Assembly: GCF_901709675.1 (NCBI RefSeq)
Contig: NC_051103.1
Coordinates: forward strand, 5,131,501-5,195,500
DNA: 64,000 nucleotides
Reading direction: 5' to 3'
From: Syngnathus acus
Lineage: Eukaryota > Chordata > Actinopteri > Syngnathiformes > Syngnathidae
The notes under the pieces are model-generated. The model did no database searches, was not told the DNA's origin, and worked only from the letters and a program-made list of their open reading frames with translations. Numbering within the stretch: the stretch's first letter is position 1; every line of letters begins with the position of its first letter. This document shows, piece by piece, positions 36,101 through 46,356 of this stretch. The translations under genes and the position numbers were made by a program.

Positions 36101-39100
36101 CACTCAGTCGCTCAAGGGCACAGTTTTTTTTTTTTTTTTTTTTCCACTGGCATGAAATGTGAGTCGGAAGGAGGCCTTTATTTACACCGTGTCCGTAGAG
36201 GTGACTTTTAATGAAAAAGTGTTCGCTTTTCATCGAGATTAAATTTCTAATCAGATGTTCTAATGCGACTCTGCTCGGGACCGTATGTCCCGCTCCGTGT
36301 TCAGTGTTAGGCCCTGACCATGTGTCTGCGTACATGTCTGCAGGTGGTGCTGGGCTTCGTGTGCGAGGCCGACTTCAAGCTGGTGGCCAAGGCTATCCGG
36401 GATCGGGTGACGGCCATCAAGCGCCAGCGGGAGAAGCTGAGGAGGCAGGCGGAGGAACAGAGGCCGCGTTCGTCCTCCCCGCAAGTCGGCGATGCGGCGG
36501 CCCCCGATTCCCCCGCGCCGCCCGCCCCCTCCCCTTCCCCCCTCCTGTCCCCCATCACCAGCTCGGCGGACTCTGCCGTCAGCTCCGGCTGCCCCGCAGA
36601 GACGGAGGAACCCGAGCAGCACTTTCACATCCGCCACAACAGCCTCTCCTCGGCTAATTGTGCGTCCGCTTTACGTAATCATCATACACAATCGGCAACC
36701 GAGGCGTGACGTTTAAAAAAAAAAAAAAAAAAAATGCATGTAAATATTCTGTCCGACTGAGAAAATTAAGCTCGGGGGGTCATCGAGTGTGTCGTGTGCA
36801 TCACATGCTCTTTTGTTGGGACAGCTGACTGCGAGACGGACGGCGACCTAAGCTCTTCGGGCCTCCAAGACCCCCTGGAGGCCACGCCTCCTGCCTCCTC
36901 CGCCAACTCCCCGTCCACAAACGGCCTCCCCATCCCGGCCCTTCGCTTCACTTCGGTGAGCGGGCCGTCAATCAACGCACCCAGGCGGTCATTTTGTTTT
37001 GTACACACGAAAAGCCTAAGTCATTCTCCCCCACGTGTCTCGACAGAGCATTGCCGTATCCAACAACATGGAAGCCATCAAACCAGGATCTCCGAGCGGC
37101 TTCAACTCTCCCGGGGACAGGTACGCAACTCCTCTTCCTCCACTTCCACATCGGCCCACAATTGCGTTTTTTTTCCTCAGCTACGCCTCCGACGTGACTT
37201 CCAGTCTAAGCGACGGTTACGAGGGCGTGTCGGAGAAGAACGAGAAAACAATCGCCAGGCGAACCTCTGCCAAGCTTTTCAGGAGGCGGGTACGATCCAG
37301 GCTGCGCATCACCGGGGTATGATGACATCACATTTTGGGTGTCCTGTCACACTTTTAGCCTCACCACTAAATCACACCTCAACTCCCTTCCAGCTGTCCG
37401 ACAAGGTGGACCGAGTGGTGGAGTGTCAGCTGCAGACGCACAACGACAAGATGGTGACGTTTAAGTTCGACCTGGACGGAGACAACCCGGATGACATCGC
37501 CGCCGTCATGGTGGGTCACAATCACCACGATGAATTTTTTACAGGCTTAGATGACACCACGGGATAATTAAATCTCACAGCCTTTCATTTTGGGCTCTTG
37601 ATTGATTTGTTCCTTTCAAAATGGACGGCCGTTAATGGCATCTTGGCACAGCAGCTGGGGGTGGAATGAAAACGCGCTGAGAGCTACTCGCTCGTGACGT
37701 TTGAAACGCAACAGCAGCTCACTCACGCTGGGGGATGTTTTTCCCCGAGAAGGAGTAATAAGCGAGAAGTGAGAGGAGGAGGAGGAGGATGCACAAATAG
37801 AACGTCCTGTCCACTTCACGGTCCCAGTGCATTTACTCACATGCTGCACTTGACGATCCATTTGTGTGCACTATAAATACAAATGAAGTACTTTTACAAG
37901 AAGGAGCTGGACTTTGGCGATACGTGTAAACACATTAGTGCAACTAAAATGGTTTGACTGGCAAATTGCCAAAACCAATAATTTAATTTAATAATTTAAT
38001 TTAATAATTACCGTATTTTCCGGACTATAAGGCGCACCTAAAAACCTAAAATTTTCCCAAAAGCCGACAGTGCGCCTTATAGTCCGGTGCGCCTTATAGA
38101 CCGGAAAATACGGTATATTTTTAATTTGATTTAATTCATAATTCACCTTTTATTGCGATTTTATTTGTATTCATTCGAATTGTATTTGACTGCTGTTTTC
38201 GCCGCAGGTGCACAATGAGTTCATCCTGCCGTCGGAAAAAGAAGGCTTCATCTACCGAATGGGTGACATCATCAAGCGGGCGGAAGCGCTCATGACTAAG
38301 GAACAGCCCGTGCACCCGAGTGGGCAGCGCCCCCCGCAGCCTGCCTTCCACAGCACAGCCAACCCGCTGTCTTCCTCCCAGGTCAGCGAATGCGGTTGTG
38401 GTAACCGTGACTTTCGGTCACATCAGAATCTCGTGTGTACGACCAAGTGTGAGGCTTCCCAGGTATCTGTCCTGTGCTATTCTGAGTCTTAGTAAAGTTC
38501 TAAAAAGGAGTTGGACAAACTCTTGAGGTCTCAAGATGGAAATAGTCACAGACTATAAAGCGTTCTTGTGTGGTTGAATTCACTCCCGGATCTTTTTTGC
38601 AGCCGGATCTGCACAGTCAGAGCCTCCCATGTTCTCACTTCTCCTCCTCCCTGCCGGGTAAATCAGTTCTTCACGTTTTCTGTACATGTTGTCATCGGTT
38701 CTTGACGCTCGTGTGTTTGTCAGACTTTGCTGCGGCTAACCCGTGCATGGTGGAACGCGGCTCGCCTCCTTGCGCCAACGGCGACGTCTTCACCCCGGAC
38801 CTGACGTCAGCCGGACGACCGCTTGTCCGCTCGCAGTCGTTCCACAACGCGCCAGGTAAATCTCTAAATTCAGGAGCAATTCTGGGAATTTTCCAAAACC
38901 GCCTGTCGGTGTGTGAGGTCTTAGTCCAAAATGAGATCCAGAAGGACACATGGGACACATTTGCACGTTCCCCCTGCAGTCACGATGGTGACGGGGTTGC
39001 AGTTACACACGGAACAAAACGTCGTTGTTGAATGACCGACAAATTTATGCCGCACATGAAGACCGGAGGAGAGACTGTATGTCTTCTCTTGTCCGTGTGG

Positions 39101-41760
39101 ATTGATTGCACATGTTTGTCTTCCAGGGTCTCCTCTTGCGTACCACCACACGGCCTCCCTCCTGCCCCATTACCACATGCCCTACATGGGTAACTTTCCG
39201 TTCCCGTACCCTGGCAGGCCGGCTTCCGCCAAACCAGGGCTGTTAGCGGGCGGCGGCCTCCATCCTCCCCTCACCCGCGTGTGCAGCAGCCCCACGTTTC
39301 CGTCCGTCCCATCCCCTGTACCGCCGGGCTCCCCGAACCTCCTCAAAGACAGCGAGAGCCCACCCGCTCCCCAGCATCCCGCTATGTGGCCCCCGCACAG
39401 CCAGCCATTGTTCTCACTGGCCAACGTCATCTCCATGGCAATGAGCATGGCGCAGTCGTTCATCCCTTCCGCTCAGCAGGGGATCCCCTCCTATGGGGGA
39501 TTCCACCCCCAGACGGCGTACCCGTACCCCCCGCACTACCAGATCCCCACGCTAGAGGTGCCGTACCCAACAAACATCTACCCAAACTCGGGGAACACGC
39601 CACCCATGGATGGATTCCCTCAAAGTTGGCAGGACACATCCCCCACTACCCCGCCGCAGATGTCACCACAGCAGGCCGGACCCCCCACTTCCCCCAACCC
39701 CATACAGGAGGATCTTGGAACCTTCTCGACCCAGGTCCTATCTCAAGTGCACAATTCGACCTCGTCGTCGGACCTGTCACCCTCGCCGATGGACAGTCCA
39801 GAGAGCACGGTGAGTGTCCATTTTCTTCTTTAACATCAACAACCAACACGTTACTAATATTATTTTCTCCTGTCTAGTTATCATCCATCAGCACTCTGTC
39901 TGGACTGAACTGCGGTTCCCCGACAGCCCCACAAGTGTCCCAATTGAGCCCCTCAGGTAATAAATGATTCCAATTTGGCTGTAAAATGACACGCTTGTTT
40001 GCAGGCCAAACAAAAAAGCACATGTGCTTGTTTATGCACACACAGCGGCCATTTTGACCATGTTTCCCCCCTAAATACTCGCTGCTTTTGCCGCCTTTCC
40101 TGACACCATTGCCTATTGCCCCCAGGAGCCATTGCGTAATCTCTGGTGTGGTAGCTAATGTTCCGTCTCGTGTGGGAGTAGGAGCCATGTCGGCCCCTAC
40201 CCACCGACCGTGACCAATGGGCGTTCAGACGTGCTCATTTACAAGCCTCCCCCCCCTCCCACACTTGTGTGTGTTTCTAGACTCGAAACAGAGTCCTTCT
40301 GTTTGCATGCGTCCAACCTCAACCCTCACCGTGGTTTATTGCTACAAGGACGTCTCGTGGACAGGATATTACGAGTGATGATAACCACAGAGCGCTGTAC
40401 ACTAAGCGTATACAAATGTTTCCAAATAGATGCTAACATGGAGCTAAAGGACTTATAATGCAGTTTGTACATGTGATTGTCCAAATGTAGAAAATGTGTC
40501 CTGAAAAGTTACATAAGGCCTCATAAACCAAGACAGTGTTTGTTATCATGGAAAATGATCTGATGATTGATTAGTCCAACTGTCCCAAGGTGATTGATTG
40601 GTCCTTTGTGATTAAACACTTGATTCGATTAAAAACAAAAAAAACAATGATTAGCAGTGGAAAATCACAATCACGCCCACGTTCCAACTCGTGGGCTGTG
40701 AGAGAAACAATACACCAACAAAGAAGCCGATAATGAAGATGTTTTCTTTTTCCGTGGCAGGAGGTCCAGCCGCTACGGTGACAGTGGGGCGTTTCCAGGT
40801 GTCGCCCAGCGCCGACGTGCCGGTTGTCGCCTCGCTGCCGCGAGGAGATGCGAGCAGTACCGAGGAAGGGCAAGGTGAATCGGAAACCCAGAGGAAGGAG
40901 GAAGAGGTGGTAGAGGAGCGGCCGAGGACGAGGAGACGCGGGCAGAGGCGGGCGCACAGCCTCAGCCTAATGGGCACATCCGCTGACAGCGGGCTGTCGG
41001 TTACGGCGCCCGAAGCGGACGGACGGTTGTGGGACGACGCGGTCGGAAGCCCGCAATACGGCAACGCGCTCCACCACCTGTGGACCATGACCTACAGCCA
41101 CGGTGCGTCCTACATGAGTAGCGACGACTCGGATAGCGATGAAGACATGCTGGATGAGCTCCAGGAGCTTCGAGAAAAGTGAGTGACTATTTGCGGCCAA
41201 GTGGGGCAGAGACCCAAAACAAAAACGGCCTTTAAATTCCGTTGATTCAATTATCCAGCTATTTGAGCTTAAAGTCACGTTGCTATGGTTACAGACATCT
41301 GTCTGAGGTTCAAGAACTTCAAGCGGCTCAGAAGCAGGAGATCGAGGATCTGTACGAGAAGATGGGCAAGGTCCCGCCGCCGGGCATCGTTTCCCCCGCC
41401 GCCATGTTGTCCAGTCGCCAGCGTCGCTTGTCTAAGGGCACGGGGGGGCTCCCACCGTCACGTCGGAACAGCCTCCAGCGCTTGGACATACAGCCCATCC
41501 AAGGTGGCGGTTGCTATGATACGCTTCACAAGGCGATTTGGATTAGCCAGACTTGTAATCATTTAATTTTTTTTCCATTCAATTCGAACTTTTCAGGTAT
41601 CATCAGGAGAAATTCTCTGGGAGGAAGCAGCAGCAGCTCCCAGGACAAACCCAGCAAAGGTGTCACCTTCTCCTCCGACATCAACAGAATGGTGAGAGTC
41701 CACGTGCCCGTCGTGAGCTTCCTCTTGTCTTACCATCTCACTCGTTTCTTTCCCCAGTAA
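30159..41760 (+). CDS. wnk4: Serine/threonine-protein kinase WNK4
   Basis: WNK4 is a chloride-sensing kinase that phosphorylates SPAK/OSR1 to control SLC12 cotransporters. Exons: 30159-30665, 34307-34479, 34600-34820, 34890-35047, 35597-35685, 35748-35964, 36344-36659, 36825-36955, 37047-37120, 37181-37316, 37394-37510, 38208-38381, 38603-38657, 38724-38855, 39127-39809, 39878-39956, 40761-41178, 41295-41503, 41597-41691, 41758-41760; about 1328 residues. The kinase begins near 136: GRGSFK with the relocated catalytic lysine at about K149, cysteine (about C166) in VAWCEL where other kinases have lysine, HRDLKCDN (D265) and the chloride-site DLGLATL (D284). Then come the autoinhibitory region ([18 protein letters not shown]), an acidic motif TEEPEQH, the second PF2-like region ([13 protein letters not shown]), the SPAK-docking GRFQV, a coiled coil and RRNSL phosphosites. 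Synteny favours WNK4 over the other WNKs. Confidence 0.95.
30666..34306. other. Intron 1 of wnk4
   Basis: This 3.6 kb intron separates the kinase glycine-rich loop and catalytic-lysine exon from the rest of the kinase. It has several A or T tracts (31878-31894, 33849-33863) and no recognised exon or RNA gene. A stretch at 31985-32030 (GAACGATTAATTGATCATT) resembles a dispersed repeat, but weakly. Confidence 0.5.
34487..34590. repeat. (ATTTT)n microsatellite with internal duplication of the exon 3 acceptor of wnk4
   Basis: About 12-13 perfect ATTTT units run from 34487 to 34549 and four more from 34572 to 34590, within an intron of only 120 bp. Between them sits a copy of the splice acceptor plus the first 12 or so exon bases (CCGTAGTTATCTGAAAA at 34553), repeated at the real exon start 34600. 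Confidence 0.9.
38009..38115. mobile_element. Palindromic MITE-like element in a wnk4 intron
   Basis: The left end TACCGTATTTTCCGGACTAT is matched by the reverse complement at the right end (ATAGACCGGAAAATACGGTA). Inside, AAGGCGCACC and GTGCGCCTTATAGTCCGG extend the foldback. The element is about 103 bp between TA dinucleotides that may be the target duplication. Elements with these ends are widespread in animal genomes, as I recall. It has no coding capacity. It lies between exons 11 and 12. Confidence 0.85.
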
Positions 41761-42208
41761 GAAACTCTCGGCGAGCAAAACGTTGAACATTCCGGACTAC
41801 CTCATCTGACAAAACATTCAGACGACGACGTCTCTAATCCGACGGAATGTGAAGGAATTTCATTTATTTGTTACATGTTGGGAATAATAATGTCACGCCT
41901 GCTCGGTGAGGAACATTTCATTTCACACAGCCACGGACGTCCAGTTGCATTGTACCATGTTTCCTTTTTTTCTTTTGTTTTGACGCCAGCCATCTTGTGA
42001 CGGGCAGTGAGGTCAAACCGTAAAATGGCTGAAGACAAATTGTTCAAACGTGGAGACCTCCGCCAAGGAGCGAATAATTGCAATTTTAAATGCACATCTT
42101 CATATCATGCGAGTTGGAAAGATCAACAAAAGTGCATTTTCTTTGCATATTGCATTATGTGGGTAAGGCTCACTAAAATTCAATGCAAGAAATTGAAGTG
42201 CGTTATGA

Positions 42209-42214
42209 AATAAA
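42209..42214 (+). terminator. Poly(A) signal of wnk4
   Basis: AATAAA lies about 450 bp after the stop and is the first canonical hexamer downstream. Further AATAAA strings at about 42700 and 42910 could give longer 3' UTRs that approach the 3' end of coa3. Confidence 0.5.
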
Positions 42215-43188
42215 ATTTAATTGGCACATTCCTCCGAGTGCAACTCGACCATAACAAATCTTGGTATTGACACTTATCATTGTTTTCAGAAAATACAAAT
42301 TACAATAGAAGTATCACATTCGAATAAATTAAATATTTTATTCGTACTATCAAATATGCTTGCAAATCAATTACAAATGAAGGGAAAAGTGCCGATTTTT
42401 TTGGGTGTGTTTTAATCTACTCGCTCCTTGGCAGAGGTTATTGAGCCAGTACAAGATGAATATAGAAATAATTTCCAATATTTAATAATACTGGCTTTTG
42501 ATTGTACATGTGTATATACTGTACATGGTAGAGTGCATTTATAGACTGTTTACACAATGACTGTCATGCACAAAAACAACAAATATATATATATACACAT
42601 TTTAGTTTATTGGAATAGATCAATCAAGCACCTCATGCACTTTAGCATTTTCATTTAACACACTTCTTGTCGGTCAAACTTTGTCCGTTTATTAATACAA
42701 TAAAACAAGGGAGAATGGCCGAGCTGTCAATGTGCCTTAGCAAATAGTCACACTGGATATTGAAAAAAAAAAAAAAAAGGTTCAAATAATATATTCAAAG
42801 ATTTGTACAGTAAACTGTGCAATTCAGCTGCTGCCACCTGTGCCTTTACGGTCTTATTTTGTATTTCTATGACGTTTCATTGGATGTTCACTCTAGTGGA
42901 TTTCCCAGCTCAATAAATACTCATTAAAAAAAAATTACCCGAGTGTGTTTTTACCGTACATCTGCCGTACATCACTTTATTGACATAAATACAGTTCCTT
43001 ACAACCATTTTGAGTTGTTTTAAGTGCTGTGCATTGTCCGCTACAGAAGGTCACTTCAAATCTTGCACAAAATGGTTGCAAAAACATTCAGCAAAGTCTC
43101 TGCCAATGATAGGAGTCCTGTGCTATCTCTGAGATGGGCAAAGAAAAGCTGGTTGAGGTGTCCATGAAGAATCTGGACTTTGGACACC
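42215..43188. other. Convergent 3' region between wnk4 and coa3
   Basis: AT-rich DNA with short homopolymers (A16 near 42763) and a short TA run near 42585. On the minus strand TTTATT at 42976-42981 gives a coa3 poly(A) signal about 210 bp after its stop. The two transcripts may nearly meet or overlap. No gene was seen. Confidence 0.55.
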
Positions 43189-43927
43189 TCAGTTGGCGCC
43201 AGTCTTTGGCGTCCGGGCACGCTTGGCCTCCTCGTCCAACTCGTCCATGATGCGCTCTTGGGAGACAGAGTAGAACGTGTAGCCGTCTGTATGTGGGTGA
43301 AAGCAGTTAAGGGGAAAAAAAGACAACATCAAATAGCATAACTGTAGATGAAAAAAATAATACTGGAAATTATATTTAGATCCAAACAAAAAGACTACAG
43401 AGAATAACTATGAATACACAAAAAACAAAACTGCATATAACATTCACTATATAATCTTAGTAATAACTTTCATTTTGTTTATATAATTAAAAACAGACAA
43501 TGCATTTTGTATAATATAAGATGAATTTAAAAATAAATTGATTTTAATGAATTACCGCATTCCCCAAATTACTTTGCTTTTGTTTTTAATTCCAGTTGTC
43601 AGTATATTAAATATGCCTAATCATACATTTATCATCGTTTTTAAAAAATATATCCGATCTAAACACGAATTCGTGTCAGTAGTGAGTTCACCTTGCGCTG
43701 TCGTTAGCATTTAGCATTAGCAAAAGGATACAGATGCCCAGCACTAGCGCCCCAATGGCGAACCCGGTCACCACGTTCCGCGTGCGCAACGTCTGCGTCT
43801 TCTTCTTCCACTGCTCCAGCTCCACCTGCCTGATGAAGTGCAACTGCTCCCGGGACAGTTCCTCCTTAGCCGGGTCTATCCTGGTAGCAAACGGGGAGTC
43901 GGATGGCTTCGGCGGCTTGTCTGCCAT
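43189..43927 (-). CDS. coa3: Cytochrome c oxidase assembly factor 3 (CCDC56/MITRAC12)
   Basis: COA3 is an inner mitochondrial membrane protein that stabilises and promotes translation of COX1 within the MITRAC assembly intermediate. Two coding exons: 43732-43927 and 43189-43286, joined by a codon split T|AC; 97 residues (human 106). The sequence runs FATRIDPAKEELSREQLHF, then a charged stretch, then one transmembrane helix (NVVTGFAIGALVLGIYGYTF, about residues 50-69), then a soluble tail with SQERIMDELDEEAKRAR. All parts align with human COA3. Reading through the donor would give a different short C-terminus, which I reject because the second exon matches the human protein. The gene is head-to-head with cntd1 and tail-to-tail with wnk4, the mammalian order. 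Confidence 0.96.
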
Positions 43928-44274
43928 GTTTGTCGAGCTAGTTAGCTAACCTGCTTGTTTCGCAAGTTGCTCCTGCAGAGTTGCAAAGCATCGACACTGT
44001 GCGCGACTATGCAGATAAACGCTAAAGATCCAATCCATGCTATTGTCAGATCGGATCAGTGTAATGCAGCTATTAAACATGTCCGGCGCGAAATATTCAC
44101 CGGGTTGTGCAACGAGAAAACCGTCCCCTCGCCCCCGGTTTTACTCACGCCTTCAGTTCCGAGGTCACAAACTCCAAGGTAAGAGCGCCATCCTGTGAAA
44201 ATACGATAGAAGACAATTGAAACTTGACAACATTTAATTGAATTTCAACATTTTAAATTCGTAGTGACCGACAA
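43928..44274. promoter_or_regulatory. Shared divergent promoter interval of coa3 and cntd1
   Basis: Only 347 bp separates the two start codons. The coa3-proximal part (43930-44180) is comparatively GC- and CpG-rich, the cntd1-proximal part AT-rich. It must contain both 5' UTRs and the core promoters. No TATA box stands out. Confidence 0.6.
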
Positions 44275-46321
44275 ATGACGACAAACAGGGAAGATATGAC
44301 GAGTCCTGAGAGTTTAAGGTTTCGACAAACCTCTGTCGAAATCCTGAATGACTTTTTCATCAATCTCAACGAGAGAAACAAAGATAACCTCCGCAGTTTG
44401 TCCACCTGTAGCGGAGCCTTCAAAGATAAAAGACTATTTGGTAAGTCATAACATTAGTTGGCAAACGTTCAAATGGTCATTATTGATAGTAATCCTTTTG
44501 ATAGATAATTTCGAACAGCATTTAATTTATTGTGACGCTGTTCGTTATTTTTTTTTCAAGCCCAAATTAGCCAAAAACTTAAAATGGCTGCCCTTCGGTT
44601 GTCGAGTAAATTCGAAAACCTCAAGTTTCCTCCTGACCCCAAGTGGGCACCTTGACGTCAATTTCAGTAGACACCAGGGGGTGGTGCTGCATAAATTGTC
44701 AGCCTAATTGGAAGGCTGGAAATGGATGGTTTATTCTGCTCAATTCTTATTCCGCATACGCAATATCAAAATGTGTTTAATACAATATGCATCCATCCAA
44801 TAAATTTCCTGAACTCCTTAATCCTCACGAGGGTTGAGGGCTTGCTGAAGCCTCGTCTTTGAACATCCAGAAATGGTCCTCAAATTGGACTTGTGACCTT
44901 TTGCACTATTTGCTGTTGTGCATTCCTGCACTGTATGTTGAATTAGCGCCATGCTAATAAGGCACTCCTGAACAGAAGCGGAACAATCGATAACACTCTG
45001 AGACTTAATGGCCGATGTTTCATTCCATCAGCTGCCTCCGCATGTACCGTAGACTGTATAATATTTCATTGTTGTTGTATATCAGCTCCCCTTTGCTGAC
45101 ACGCATGTTTCCGCAGAATACATTCTGCTGATGTGTGAGGAGCTCCGACTGGACTTGCCCGTCGCTTATCACGCCGTCGTATTACTTCGAAGGTAAGAAG
45201 CCGATTTTCCTGTGCCATTCGGATTGAATAGATGGGAAAAATACTCATAAGATGTACTTAGGTAGAATTACTGATACTCATGATTTGTTTCCCACAACTG
45301 GTTTTGTTTGGACATCTCAGGTTCATGGTCAAACACGTCACACATTTGCTGACACGCGGAGGTGCGAGAGAGGCCGAAGCGAGTGCCCGCGAGGATGCCG
45401 CGTTCAAGAAAATCCGGGATAACTTCGCCTTGATGGTGTTGTCCTGCGTGCAGCTGGCCAGCAAGTTGTCACTGCAAAGCCAGGTAAGATAGAAATCGAC
45501 TTACAAGCTCAATAACACATCCTGAACTTGTCTTTTTTACCAGATCGTTGAAATCAACAAGGCTGTACGTTTTCTGCGCTCAGTGGGCCTCAACTTTTCC
45601 AAAGAGGATGTTCTGAAATCGGAGCTGATGGTCCTGAACGGTCTGCAATTCCAACTGGACCCTCCCAACCCTCTCACCTACGTGGAAGTACTTCTGGAGG
45701 TGCTCGGTATGGCTGGGCCGCCTTTGAATCAATTCTCGAGATTTAAAGTCATGGAAAAAACAAAAATCGCCAGAATGATTAAAAACTGAAAAACAAATTT
45801 TTCCATCCCACATCCGCAGGCCACAACGAATCAAGCGCCCCTGTGGAGCGCCTGCACCACATCTGCTGCCACGTGCTCCAGTTCGTCAGCTTGCAGCACG
45901 ACGCGCTTTACGACGCTCTGCTGGCCGTCACCACGCAGAGCCCCCATCCTACCGCCGAGCAGAGGTGCAACAGCTTCTTGAACGATCCACAGATCGCCCA
46001 GAATATCCTTCTGCATTGGTCCTTGTAAAGGTTACTAAGCTATATGAACAATAGAGAGAAGTTTATGCCGGTGACAGAAGACTGCATGCTCCTGGGCGTG
46101 GGCGTCATCGCCGCCGGCGCCTTCATCCTCCACGTCGGAGACTGGCAGCAGGTGAGAATCTTGAAACTGGAGCGCTGCCGTTGGCGCTCATTATTTGTCT
46201 TTTTTTTGCGCGACAGGTTGTGCAAGAACTGAGCCACATCACGGGAATCTCCACCACCAGCATCTGCAGCTTTGCCCAAGTCACGCTCGCGCTCCTTATG
46301 GGAACCCCAAGTGATGTTTAA
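44275..46321 (+). CDS. cntd1: Cyclin N-terminal domain-containing protein 1
   Basis: CNTD1 is a meiotic cyclin-like protein needed for maturation of crossover sites on synapsed chromosomes. Exons: 44275-44440, 45117-45192, 45321-45483, 45544-45706, 45820-45964, 46055-46151, 46217-46321; 304 residues (human about 330). The cyclin box spans LFEYILLMCEELRLDLPVAY through SCVQLASKLSLQSQ and VLNGLQFQLDPPNPLTYVEV. A C-terminal helical part contains DCMLLGVGVIAAGAFIL and ELSHITGIS. The last acceptor choice for exon 6 (46054, AATAG) is the one that keeps frame. If the exon 5 donor is not used, the frame stays open to a TAA at 46026, giving a shorter alternative C-terminus. A poly(A) signal lies 30 bp after the stop. 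Confidence 0.95.
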
Positions 46322-46350
46322 TGCTCTCTTCTGCTCACGTCATTGACGAG

Positions 46351-46356
46351 AATAAA
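46351..46356 (+). terminator. Poly(A) signal of cntd1
   Basis: AATAAA occurs 30 bp past the stop, implying a minimal 3' UTR. Confidence 0.6.

Noticed and set aside
36120-36145. Long T tract in wnk4 as a retrocopy poly(A) tail on the minus strand
   Set aside because: No retroposed gene body adjoins it; many similar homopolymers occur through the window.
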